Shown here one piece after another: positions 1-6,644 of a stretch of 8,152 bases of DNA. The notes beneath the pieces are model-generated. The model searched no databases. It saw only the letters and a list, made by a program, of their open reading frames with translations, and was not told the origin of the DNA. The translations under genes and the position numbers were made by a program. Location of the stretch: assembly GCA_947462865.1 (NCBI GenBank), contig CANHRW010000084.1:1-8152 (forward strand), given 5' to 3'. Source of the DNA: Bacteroidota bacterium. Lineage in GTDB: Bacteria > Bacteroidota > Bacteroidia > UKL13-3. Positions within the stretch are counted from its first letter, which is position 1. Every line of letters starts with the position of its first letter.

Positions 1-267
1 AGCACCCTGAAGGGCCATTGAATTTATTACGGTTGCCAACATACCCATGTAATCTCCTTGGGCACGGTCAACCAAACCACCTGCTACACCTTGCACACCT
101 CTAAATATATTGCCACCACCAATGACAATGGCTACTTCTACGCCTGCATCCACCACAGTTTTTACATCTTTGGCGTATTGTTCCAATTGTTTGGGATCAA
201 TACCGTATTGCATGGTTCCCATGAGGGCTTCACCGCTTAGCTTTAGCAAGACTCTTTTGTATTTCAT
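1..267 (-). CDS. pyrH: UMP kinase, N-terminal 89 residues (cut by window edge)
   Basis: Uridylate kinase of the amino-acid-kinase fold, which phosphorylates UMP to UDP with ATP in the cytoplasm (pyrimidine nucleotide synthesis). The visible 89 residues begin MKYKRVLLKLSGEALMG, the family's N-terminal nucleotide-binding strand with the KLSGEALMG motif at about residues 9-17. The glycine-rich GGGNIFRG loop lies at about 50-57, followed by the conserved DYMGMLATVINSMALQ helix near 72-87. The frame is open to position 1, so roughly the C-terminal two thirds lie outside the window. The ATG at 267-265 is chosen because it gives the exact family N-terminus. The gene follows tsf on the same strand, a common bacterial order, but an intrinsic terminator stands between them, so it probably has its own promoter. 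No Shine-Dalgarno sequence is seen, as is usual for Bacteroidota. Confidence 0.96.
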   Translation of the reverse strand, partial: MKYKRVLLKLSGEALMGTMQYGIDPKQLEQYAKDVKTVVDAGVEVAIVIGGGNIFRGVQGVAGGLVDRAQGDYMGMLATVINSMALQGA

Positions 268-285
268 TTCAGGGTTATTTGAGTT

Positions 286-315
286 TAAATTTAATCAATT
301 GAAAACAGAACCAAA
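286..315 (-). promoter_or_regulatory. Possible pyrH promoter
   Basis: On the minus strand, TTTG (315-312) is followed after 18 nt by TAAATTTA (293-286), close to the Bacteroidota vegetative pattern TTTG-N19-TAnnTTTG but lacking the final G. The TTTG is formed by the end of the T-run of the upstream tsf terminator. Transcription would begin near 280, leaving a leader of about 15 nt before the pyrH ATG. The placement makes sense because the terminator would otherwise cut pyrH off, but AT-rich DNA gives such matches by chance. Confidence 0.35.
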
Positions 316-342
316 AAAAATCCCCACCAATTGGTGAGGATT
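313..342 (-). terminator. Intrinsic terminator after tsf
   Basis: Read on the minus strand, this is a 10-bp stem (arms 342-333 and 328-319) with an AATT loop, followed by a T-run of eight bases (320-313) that begins in the last stem positions. One pair (337/324) is a mismatch on the plus strand but a U-G wobble in the minus-strand RNA, which indicates that the element works in the minus direction. It lies 8 nt past the tsf stop codon and should end the rplM-rpsI-rpsB-tsf transcript before pyrH. Confidence 0.87.
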
Positions 343-350
343 CTTTAAAA

Positions 351-1178
351 TTATAAAGAAATTCGCTTGAACGAGATGACACTCAGTCCGCTCTCTGCTT
401 CGTTGAGCATTTGCGCTACTGTTTTGCTGCCATCTTTTACAAACTCTTGGTTTAACAAGGTATTGTCTTTGTAGAATTTACCCAATTTACCTTGAGCAAT
501 TTTCTCCAACATGTTTTCTGGTTTGCCTTCAGCACGGGCTTGATCCATACCAATGGCAATTTCTCTTTCAATAACAGTTGGGTCTACATCTTCTTTGTCT
601 ACTCCTACTGGGTTCAAAGCTGCAATTTGCATAGCAGCGTCTTTACCAGCAACCATATTGGCATCTGAAGGCGCATTGTTCATAGATACCAAAACACCCA
701 ATCTGTTTCCAGCATGGATATATGCTACCAAGTTGTCGCCTTTTACCAATTCGTATTTAACTACATCAATTTTTTCACCAATTTTAGCAACTTGGTCGGT
801 AATTTTATCACCTACAGTTGCACCATCCATAGCCAAGGCTTTGAATGCATCAATGCTTTCTGGTTGGTTAGCCAATGCTACTTCAGCCAATTTGTGTGCA
901 AATGCAACGAAATCTTCGTTTTTAGCAACGAAATCAGTTTCAGAACTCAACTGAACAATGACACCTGTTTTTCTGTCAGAAGAAGTTTTAGCAATGATTG
1001 CACCTTCTTTTGCATCACGGTCTGCTCTGTTCGCTGAAATTTTTGCACCTTTTTTGCGAAGAAAATCTACGGCTGCTTCAAAATCACCATTGGTTTCTTG
1101 CAAAGCTTTCTTGCAATCCATCATGCCGGCGCCAGTCATTTGGCGTAATTTATTTACATCGGCTGCACTAATTGACAT
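351..1178 (-). CDS. tsf: Elongation factor Ts
   Basis: EF-Ts is the guanine nucleotide exchange factor that releases GDP from EF-Tu during translation elongation. The 275-residue product is close to the usual bacterial length (about 280). The N-terminal UBA-like domain carries the signature around RQMTGAGMMDCKKAL (residues 12-26). The core domain carries TDFVAKNEDF (81-90), whose Asp and Phe contact EF-Tu in the characterised E. coli protein. The C-terminal part includes the conserved stretch around ENMLEKIAQGKLGKFYKD. The ATG at 1178 gives the standard family start, MSISAADVNKLRQMTG. No Shine-Dalgarno sequence is visible; the 40 nt before the start are A/T-rich. It lies 99 bp downstream of rpsB, with a terminator-like hairpin in the gap, so its expression relative to the ribosomal protein genes may be reduced. 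A separate strong terminator follows. Confidence 0.98.
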   Translation of the reverse strand: MSISAADVNKLRQMTGAGMMDCKKALQETNGDFEAAVDFLRKKGAKISANRADRDAKEGAIIAKTSSDRKTGVIVQLSSETDFVAKNEDFVAFAHKLAEVALANQPESIDAFKALAMDGATVGDKITDQVAKIGEKIDVVKYELVKGDNLVAYIHAGNRLGVLVSMNNAPSDANMVAGKDAAMQIAALNPVGVDKEDVDPTVIEREIAIGMDQARAEGKPENMLEKIAQGKLGKFYKDNTLLNQEFVKDGSKTVAQMLNEAESGLSVISFKRISL

Positions 1179-1216
1179 AATTTTATTTGTTGTTTTTTGT
1201 TATGAATGGTCTATTT

Positions 1217-1253
1217 AAAAAAAGAGAATTTGAAAACATTCAAATTCTCTTTT
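1217..1253 (-). terminator. Terminator-like hairpin between rpsB and tsf
   Basis: A perfect 15-bp inverted repeat (arms 1220-1234 and 1239-1253) closes a 4-nt loop (1235-1238). Read in the direction of rpsB transcription, the stem runs directly into a T-run that includes positions 1223-1217, the form of a rho-independent terminator. The stem is A/T-rich with only four G-C pairs, so read-through is plausible. It lies 24 nt past the rpsB stop codon and about 40 nt before the tsf start. I see no good TTTG/TAnnTTTG promoter between it and tsf, so it may act as an attenuator setting the tsf to rpsB ratio, or as a processing or 3'-end stabilising stem. Confidence 0.75.
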
Positions 1254-1277
1254 GTATTATTTTTTTAAAGAGAAGGC

Positions 1278-2021
1278 TTATGCTTCTTCTTTTTCTGCTA
1301 CTGCTTCTTTGTCTACAGTTTCTTCTTTTTCACGTTTACGCTCGCTCAAACCTTCAACAATTGCGTCGGTTACATAACGGGTAATCAATGAAATTGATTT
1401 TGCAGCATCGTCATTTGCAGGGATTGCAAAATCTACCAAAGTTGGATCTGAATTGGTATCAACGATTCCAAATGTAGGAATGTTTAATTTAGTTGCTTCA
1501 GCTACTGCAATGTGCTCACGTTTGATATCAACAATGAACAAGGCTGCTGGCAATCTGTTTAAATCAGCAATACCACCCAATACTTTGTTCAATTTTACTT
1601 TTTCACGCTCAATCATTAAGCGCTCTTTTTTGTTGATGTTTACATAAGTACCATCTGATGCTAACTTTTCTAAGCTTTGCATTTTCTTGATGCTCTTACG
1701 AACAGTTGCAAAGTTAGTTAACATACCACCTAACCAACGGTCAGATACATAAGGCATGTTTACCCTTTGAGCTTCGCTTTCGATGATCTCTCTGGCTTGC
1801 TTTTTGGTAGCAACGTAAAGAACTTTACGACCAGACTTAACAATGTTTTTGATGGCTTGTGCGGCCTCATCCAGCTTTACAGCTGTTTTGTGTAAATCGA
1901 TGAGGTGGATTCCATTCTTCTCCATAAAAATGTACGGAGCCATCTTTGGATTCCATTTGCGGGTAAGGTGACCAAAATGCACACCCGCTTCCAACAACTC
2001 TTCTTGAGTGATTTTTGACAT
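1278..2021 (-). CDS. rpsB: 30S ribosomal protein S2 (uS2)
   Basis: Structural protein of the small ribosomal subunit that binds between head and body and is needed for S1 and mRNA engagement in well-studied bacteria. The 247 residues match the family length. Recognisable motifs are GVHFGH (13-18), KWNPKMAPYIF (22-32), DRWLGGMLTNF (94-104), the VDTNSDP segment (188-194) and PANDDA (201-206). The last 20 or so residues are a charged Glu/Lys-rich tail (EKEETVDKEAVAEKEEA), of the variable kind seen in S2 proteins. The ATG at 2021 gives the usual MSKITQEELLEAGVHFGH start. It lies 19 nt downstream of rpsI, too close for a separate promoter, so it is almost certainly cotranscribed with rplM-rpsI. 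A terminator-like hairpin follows the stop codon, before tsf. Confidence 0.98.
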   Translation of the reverse strand: MSKITQEELLEAGVHFGHLTRKWNPKMAPYIFMEKNGIHLIDLHKTAVKLDEAAQAIKNIVKSGRKVLYVATKKQAREIIESEAQRVNMPYVSDRWLGGMLTNFATVRKSIKKMQSLEKLASDGTYVNINKKERLMIEREKVKLNKVLGGIADLNRLPAALFIVDIKREHIAVAEATKLNIPTFGIVDTNSDPTLVDFAIPANDDAAKSISLITRYVTDAIVEGLSERKREKEETVDKEAVAEKEEA

Positions 2022-2040
2022 ATGATTTTTGAAATTCGGA

Positions 2041-2427
2041 TTAACGTTTTACGAATTGGAAACGTCTACGTGCTTTCTTCTGTCCTGGTTTCTTACGTTC
2101 AACCATTCTAGGGTCACGGGTTAACAATCCATGTACTTTTAACACTGGCTTTAATTCAGCGTTGTGCTTTACCAAAGCTCTTGCGATTGCAAGTTTCAAT
2201 GAGTCTGCTTGACCATGAACACCGCCACCGTTTAAGTGTGCGTTCACATCAAATTGACCCATGGTATCAGTTACTTCAAATGCTTTATTAGCAGCACTTA
2301 ATAATACGATGCTCGGAAAGTATTCTTTGCTTTCTTTACCGTTAACAGTCATCTTGCCGGTTCCAGGTGTTAAATAAACACGGGCAACAGCTGTTTTTCT
2401 TCTTCCAATTGCGTTATTCACTTCCAT
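2041..2427 (-). CDS. rpsI: 30S ribosomal protein S9 (uS9)
   Basis: Small-subunit protein of the 30S head whose C-terminal tail reaches the P-site tRNA. The 128-residue product is full length and contains GRRKTAVARVYL (8-19), the GGGVHGQADSLKLAIARAL block (67-85), LLTRDPRMVERKKPGQKKARRR (about 101-122) and the basic C-terminus RRFQFVKR. The final three residues are VKR, whereas most bacterial S9 proteins end SKR; the terminal Arg that contacts tRNA in known structures is present. The ATG start at 2427 leaves 3 nt after the rplM stop codon, so the two genes are tightly linked and likely translationally coupled. The rplM-rpsI order is conserved across bacteria. Confidence 0.98.
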   Translation of the reverse strand: MEVNNAIGRRKTAVARVYLTPGTGKMTVNGKESKEYFPSIVLLSAANKAFEVTDTMGQFDVNAHLNGGGVHGQADSLKLAIARALVKHNAELKPVLKVHGLLTRDPRMVERKKPGQKKARRRFQFVKR

Positions 2428-2430
2428 CGA

Positions 2431-2874
2431 TTAGAATTTTAATTCTTTAGGTTGTTGAGCTCCATGCGGATGCTCAGCACCTGCATAAACATGTAAATTG
2501 CGGAAAAGCTGAGAACCTAATTTGTTTTTAGGCAACATACCTTTTACAGCATGCTCAACAATGTAGGTAGGTCTACGAACCAAAATGTTTTTGGCTACCT
2601 CATATCTTAAACCTCCAGGGTATCCTGAGAAGAATTTGTATTCTTTCTCATTCATTTTGTTTCCTGTAAAACGGATTTTATCAGCGTTGATAACAATCAC
2701 GAAATCACCACAATCTGCATGCGGTGTGAAGTTTGTTTTGTGCTTGCCTCTTAAAATATTGGCTAGCTTACTGGCAAAACGACCTAATGTTTGTCCTTCT
2801 GCGTCAACAACTAACCAATTTTTGGTAGCTGAGGCTTTGTTAGCAGATACGGTTTTGTAACTCAATGCGTCCAC
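2431..2874 (-). CDS. rplM: 50S ribosomal protein L13 (uL13)
   Basis: Early-assembling large-subunit protein that binds 23S rRNA. The 147 residues match the family length. Motifs seen are VVDAEGQTLGRFASKLA (22-38), the CGDFVIVINADKIRFTGNK segment (55-73), YPGGLR (85-90), VKGMLPKNKLG (110-120) and LHVYAGAEHPH (127-137). The start codon is GTG (2874-2872), chosen because it yields the Bacteroidota-type beginning MDALSYKTVSANKA and because an in-frame TAA lies 18 nt upstream with no ATG between. An AAAGAAGAG stretch just before it could be a weak Shine-Dalgarno sequence. It is the first gene of the ribosomal-protein transcript, preceded by a good promoter match about 30 nt upstream. Confidence 0.98.
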   Translation of the reverse strand: MDALSYKTVSANKASATKNWLVVDAEGQTLGRFASKLANILRGKHKTNFTPHADCGDFVIVINADKIRFTGNKMNEKEYKFFSGYPGGLRYEVAKNILVRRPTYIVEHAVKGMLPKNKLGSQLFRNLHVYAGAEHPHGAQQPKELKF

Positions 2875-2901
2875 GACTCTTCTTTGTGTTTAAATGGGTT
2901 G

Positions 2902-2932
2902 CAAAAATAGGACATGATTTTATAATTCACAA
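2902..2932 (-). promoter_or_regulatory. Promoter of rplM-rpsI-rpsB operon
   Basis: On the minus strand, TTG (2932-2930) is followed after 20 nt by TATTTTTG (2909-2902), a full match to the Bacteroidota TAnnTTTG -7 element with correct spacing to a -33 TTG. The predicted transcription start near 2896 gives a leader of about 20 nt before the rplM GTG codon. That is too short for a structured ribosomal-protein leader, so any autoregulation would have to act elsewhere. Confidence 0.72.
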
Positions 2933-3087
2933 CTAAATGTTTAAAAATCATCTGTCAACTATTTAAGGGCCTCGAAATTAGGGCTTTTCATTGAATTTGA
3001 AACTATAAAGGCCCCGGCAATTTTGTATTTTAGCCCGTATGAATGTGTAGCTATCAGAAAATCAGACGAATAAATTTAATTCCCAAT

Positions 3088-3594
3088 TTATAATTTTAGG
3101 AATTTTACATACTTGTATTTGCCTTCACTGTTATATATAAGGGCAATATAAGGACCTCTAGACAGCATAGGAAGCTCTGCCAACTGAAATTCGAACAGTT
3201 TTTGAGCAGGTAAAGTTCTTTGAATATAAATTTTACCCCAAGCATCAACCAGCATAAAGGTGGCATATTTTTCCGAGGCTTGGGCAAAGGTGATGGTTAA
3301 ATTTTGGTCTTCGGCTACTATTAATGGAAATACATCTAGCTCAAACCCACTGCAGGTACCTTCTGTATAGGTACTTCCTGGGGCTCGGTTGCCACCGGCT
3401 CTTTCAAAATAGCAAAGGTTTCTGTAGGTATTGCCATCGCAGCCACAAATGGGCTTGTACAACAAATCGGGGCAAGGGCAAGTTGGGCAAACACTGTAAA
3501 TGTCTATACACTGTGCTTGGCTCTTGCTGATTCCTAAAAACAAAAGGATCGCCAATAAAACAAATGGGATTTTTATTTTTTGAATGCGGTTCAT
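3088..3594 (-). CDS. Secreted Kazal-like domain protein, probable T9SS tail
   Basis: A 168-residue exported protein. Residues 1-27 form a signal peptide: a basic start (MNRIQKIK), a hydrophobic core (IPFVLLAILLFLGI) and a likely Ala-x-Ala-type cut near SQA or AQ. Residues about 29-81 form a compact Cys-rich module with eight cysteines (29, 36, 39, 41, 50, 52, 61, 81). It contains KPICGCDGNTYRNLC (48-61), the bacterial version of the Kazal serine-protease-inhibitor motif. Residues about 85-168 resemble a type-A T9SS C-terminal sorting domain: a beta-rich stretch with VDAWGKIYIQ in the middle, a LSRGPYIALIY strand and a basic end (KYVKFLKL). The ATG start overlaps the kinase stop codon as ATGA, so it is probably translated by coupling. 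The inhibitor role and surface secretion are inferences from family resemblance; a protease-inhibiting or structural surface function is possible. Confidence 0.8.
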   Translation of the reverse strand: MNRIQKIKIPFVLLAILLFLGISKSQAQCIDIYSVCPTCPCPDLLYKPICGCDGNTYRNLCYFERAGGNRAPGSTYTEGTCSGFELDVFPLIVAEDQNLTITFAQASEKYATFMLVDAWGKIYIQRTLPAQKLFEFQLAELPMLSRGPYIALIYNSEGKYKYVKFLKL

Positions 3595-5957
3595 ATGGGC
3601 CAGGTAAAGTAAAAACGGGTTCCGTGGCCAATTTCAGATTCGAGCCATATATTTCCGCCTTTTTCAGTGATGATTTTTTTAACAATTGCCAAACCAACCC
3701 CAGTGCTTTCAAAAGTATCTCTGGCTTGTAGTGTTTGGAAGATGACAAATATTTTATCAAAGAACTGTGCATCAATGCCCGGACCATTGTCTGCTACACA
3801 AAATTCATGATACTGATCCTTTACTTGGTGGCTAATGCTAATTTCTGGCTCCGGATTGTTGTTGTGCTTTACTGCATTGCTAATGAGGTTTGAAAAAATT
3901 TGTTCAATCCATATTTTTTCAGTTTCTAATTCGGGCAGGTTTGCTTGTATGTTGAATTTGACATGTTCTCCTGGGCTAATAGATTCAATGATTTCAGGAA
4001 TGAGGTCAGACAAAGCAAAGCGGCTCACTTCTTGTTTGATTCGGCCAGCTCTTGAGTATTGTAGAATGCCATCTATTAAACCTTCCATCCTTTTGACACG
4101 CTTGCGCAAGAGTTCAAGGTTGTTTTTGGTATCTTCTTCTAATTTGCCATCGAGGTCTTCTTCTATCCACATGGATAAATTGTAAATACCCCTTAATGGT
4201 GCTTTTAAGTCGTGTGAAACCACGTATGCAAATTGATCCAGTTCTTTGTTTTTCTTTTCGAGCTCTTTGTAATATTGTTCGAGTTTTTGGAGCGATTCTT
4301 TTTCAAGGCTGATATCTTGAATAATTCCCCTGATTGATTTAACCACCCTGTTTTCTATTACTGGTAAACCTTTGATTCTGACAAAACGTAAGTGATTGTT
4401 CAGTTTGAGTTCGGCTTCAAATTCAAAGGGTTCAAACTGCGAAACGGCTTGCGAAAATGCCATTTCGAGCTTGCTTTTTTCTGTGGGTAGAAATAGGTTT
4501 TCAAATTGTGCAAAGTCTACATCTAAACCCGTTTCAAAACCAAGCATGCCGTACATTTCTCGGCTCCATTTCATGGTTTTTAAATCAGATTGTAATTCCC
4601 ATGCACCAATTCGGGCTATTTTATGCGCTTCTTCTAATTCGTATTGTTGTTTAATAATTCTGGCTTCGGTGGTTTTTCTTTCGGTAATATCAATACCAAA
4701 ACCTATGACAAATTCTACCTTACCATTTGCCGCTTCAACTGGATACATTCTGCGTAAAATCCACTGAATGTTTCCTTTACTGTCAATTATTTGCTCTTCT
4801 TTTTCTACTTGTTTTTTTGATTTGACTGCTTCGTTAAACAAACGCCTTCTTTCGTTGGCAAATGTTTCAGAGAAACCAAATTTCTTGCAGTAATCAAAAT
4901 CGTCTTTACCAATGACCCAATTGCGTTTTTCAGGATCTGAAATGGCATGCTCATTGGCAAATAAATAGCAATGTTTGTCGTCAAAAACAGCAATATCTGT
5001 TGGAATTTTATGGAGTATTTGCTCGTAAAATTGTTTCAGGTTGATATTGGCTTGCTCAATAGCCCTGCGCTCAGTAATGTCTGTGATTACACCAATTAAA
5101 AAATCGCTGTTTCTGCTGGTGAAAATATTCTTTTTAACCAGTAAATGTTTTTCATGGCCATTTTCGTCAGTATTGATATCTTCTCTAACCGTTTCAGATT
5201 GGGTTTTAAATTGGGCTTCGTCTAGTTCAGTAAAACGGGCTGCGGCGGCTTTGTCTAAAAATTCAAATTCAGTTTTGCCTAAAACTTGTTCTTGAGGCTG
5301 ACCCACCAATTTTAAATACGCAGCATTGGCCAATACCCATTGGTGCGTTCTGTTTTTTACAAACAAAGGGCTTGGAATGGCATCTAAAATCTCGTGTAAA
5401 AAATTTTTAGAAACTTCGGCTTCTAACTGTGCAGTTTTTAAAGCAGTAATGTCTCTGGCTATAACCTGAAAACCTTGCAAGCCGTTTTGGTCAAAATTGC
5501 CTTGAGCATGCTGTCCTAACCATACCATTCGTCCGCTTTTGGTAACAATAGGAAACTCATGATAGGGAATGTTACCTGTTTCGCTTTCGGGCGAATCAAA
5601 AAAATATTTGATTTCTTCTTTGAACCTTGGCTCAATTAATTCAAACAAAGAAAGCTGTTTGAGTTCATGGTCGGGATACTCCGTAATTTTTATACAGGTT
5701 TCGTTGTTTAAAACAAAAAAACCATTTTTATCGGTTGTGTAAAACAAATCTTGGGCCGAATCGAGCAATTGCAATATCTCTATAGCCCCTGCTGTTTCTG
5801 TTAGTTTTTCAGCGTTGTTATTTTTTTCAAGCTGCCCATTGCTCAATTGAATATAGCTTTGGTTAACTTGCTCAATGAAGCGAACCATTTCGGGAGAAAA
5901 ATTTAAATTGTCTCCAAAAGTTGCATTCAGTTGTTCAAGTAAAAGTTGATGCAGCAT
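3591..5957 (-). CDS. Cytoplasmic multi-PAS sensor histidine kinase
   Basis: A 788-residue sensor kinase that would autophosphorylate on His and pass the phosphate to a response regulator. After about 55 residues of helical N-terminus come about four PAS domains, three of them ending in the PAC-type DIT motif: about 56-175 (ends ARDITALK), 185-300 (ends ITDITERR), 306-430 (ends GIDITERK) and 440-552 (ends IIQDISLE). A short coiled coil (about 553-572) leads to the HisKA H-box with the phosphoacceptor His582 in VVSHDLKAPLRG. The ATPase domain shows the N-box (SNLISNAVKHNN, Asn694), G1 (DNGPGID, 723-729), the FQTLQARDTFE region and G2 (STGVGLAIVKK, 751-761). There is no transmembrane segment and no receiver domain, so it is a soluble, non-hybrid kinase. 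The ATG at 5957 is preceded by an in-frame TAA. Signal and partner regulator are unknown. Confidence 0.93.
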   Translation of the reverse strand: MLHQLLLEQLNATFGDNLNFSPEMVRFIEQVNQSYIQLSNGQLEKNNNAEKLTETAGAIEILQLLDSAQDLFYTTDKNGFFVLNNETCIKITEYPDHELKQLSLFELIEPRFKEEIKYFFDSPESETGNIPYHEFPIVTKSGRMVWLGQHAQGNFDQNGLQGFQVIARDITALKTAQLEAEVSKNFLHEILDAIPSPLFVKNRTHQWVLANAAYLKLVGQPQEQVLGKTEFEFLDKAAAARFTELDEAQFKTQSETVREDINTDENGHEKHLLVKKNIFTSRNSDFLIGVITDITERRAIEQANINLKQFYEQILHKIPTDIAVFDDKHCYLFANEHAISDPEKRNWVIGKDDFDYCKKFGFSETFANERRRLFNEAVKSKKQVEKEEQIIDSKGNIQWILRRMYPVEAANGKVEFVIGFGIDITERKTTEARIIKQQYELEEAHKIARIGAWELQSDLKTMKWSREMYGMLGFETGLDVDFAQFENLFLPTEKSKLEMAFSQAVSQFEPFEFEAELKLNNHLRFVRIKGLPVIENRVVKSIRGIIQDISLEKESLQKLEQYYKELEKKNKELDQFAYVVSHDLKAPLRGIYNLSMWIEEDLDGKLEEDTKNNLELLRKRVKRMEGLIDGILQYSRAGRIKQEVSRFALSDLIPEIIESISPGEHVKFNIQANLPELETEKIWIEQIFSNLISNAVKHNNNPEPEISISHQVKDQYHEFCVADNGPGIDAQFFDKIFVIFQTLQARDTFESTGVGLAIVKKIITEKGGNIWLESEIGHGTRFYFTWPI

Positions 5958-6023
5958 GCGTTCAGTTAAGCGTTAAGGAATATAAAACGCCATAAAATTA
6001 AGCTAAAACTATTAAAAATCTCA
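5958..6023. promoter_or_regulatory. Divergent spacer between kinase and phosphatase genes
   Basis: These 66 bp must hold the upstream signals of both the minus-strand kinase and the plus-strand phosphatase genes. Toward the kinase, a weak TTTA-N19-TATATTCC partially resembles the Bacteroidota promoter. Toward the phosphatase I see no clear TAnnTTTG. GCGTT occurs twice near the kinase end, and one copy has a facing AACGC copy 11 nt away, which could be an operator or chance. No Shine-Dalgarno sequence precedes either start codon. Confidence 0.3.
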
Positions 6024-6644
6024 ATGACTCAAAGAAAATTAATTTACCTCATCAGGCACGGAGAAACTAACTACAACAAACAAGGCATTGTTCAGGGCTC
6101 CGGTGTAGACACGCCTTTGAACCAAAAAGGGCAAGAACAAGCAGCACAATTTTATGAATTTTACAAGCAGGAAGGCTTTGAGGTGGTATTTACTTCGCCA
6201 CTGATTAGAACCATTCAGAGTGTTGCTAGATTCATTCATTCAGGCTTACCACATTTGGTATTGCCCGAAATAAGAGAAATTTCTTGGGGACATTTAGAAG
6301 GCCTTCAACAAGAACCTGCACACCAACTTGAGTTTTATGAAGTTCAAAACCAATGGCAACAAGGCAATTTCCTAGCTGCTGTAAAGGGTGGAGAAAATGC
6401 CTTAACACTTCAAAACCGACTCCTCATAGGTGCACAGAAAATAAGTAACTACAATGCCAACAAAATATTAGTCTGCATGCATGGACGTGCTATGAAAGCA
6501 CTGTTATGCGCCCTGTTGAACGAACCGCTTACAAACATGGAATCGTTTAAACACAGCAATCTTTGTCTGTATACATTGTGCTTTGAGAATGGCAAATATG
6601 AATTGCTAGAAGCCAATTCAACCCTTCATTTGCAGCAACTTTAG
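6024..6644 (+). CDS. Histidine phosphatase (phosphoglycerate-mutase-like) family protein
   Basis: A 206-residue cytosolic protein of the histidine phosphatase superfamily, branch 1, which removes phosphate through a phosphohistidine intermediate. The catalytic core is visible: LIRHGETNYN (9-18) with the nucleophile His12 and phosphate-binding Arg11, Arg62 in SPLIRTIQSV, the acid Glu85 in EIREISWGHLEG, and His153 in CMHGRAMKALLC. The length fits the family (about 200 residues). It could be a phosphoglycerate mutase homologue or an alpha-ribazole-phosphate phosphatase (CobC-like); no cobalamin or glycolysis genes are nearby to decide, so substrate is unassigned. It is the only plus-strand gene in the window and is divergent from the kinase. 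Its TAG stop overlaps the TAA of the convergent haem-binding gene by sharing TTAG (6641-6644), so there is no room for a terminator between them. Confidence 0.9.
   Translation: MTQRKLIYLIRHGETNYNKQGIVQGSGVDTPLNQKGQEQAAQFYEFYKQEGFEVVFTSPLIRTIQSVARFIHSGLPHLVLPEIREISWGHLEGLQQEPAHQLEFYEVQNQWQQGNFLAAVKGGENALTLQNRLLIGAQKISNYNANKILVCMHGRAMKALLCALLNEPLTNMESFKHSNLCLYTLCFENGKYELLEANSTLHLQQL

Noticed and set aside
553..954. A 133-residue plus-strand open frame opposite tsf.
   Set aside because: It is antisense to a clear EF-Ts gene and has no family features; this is an effect of the codon use on the coding strand.
2875..2901. A structured autoregulatory RNA leader for L13.
   Set aside because: The predicted start site leaves only about 20 nt before the rplM start codon, with no stem visible; there is no room for a leader unless a further-upstream promoter exists.
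3078..3104. Terminator for the kinase-Kazal unit: AATTCC/GGAATT repeat over the Kazal stop codon.
   Set aside because: The stem is only 6 bp with a 15-nt A/T loop, and no T-run follows on the minus strand.
3505..3594. A lipoprotein lipobox at Cys29 of the Kazal-like protein.
   Set aside because: The residues before the Cys (SQAQC) do not fit the Leu-x-Gly/Ala/Ser-Cys lipobox; an ordinary signal peptidase I cut is more likely.
3404..3787. A 127-residue minus-strand open frame overlapping the kinase end and the Kazal gene.
   Set aside because: It lies out of frame across two well-supported genes and shows no recognisable domain; it is a shadow frame.
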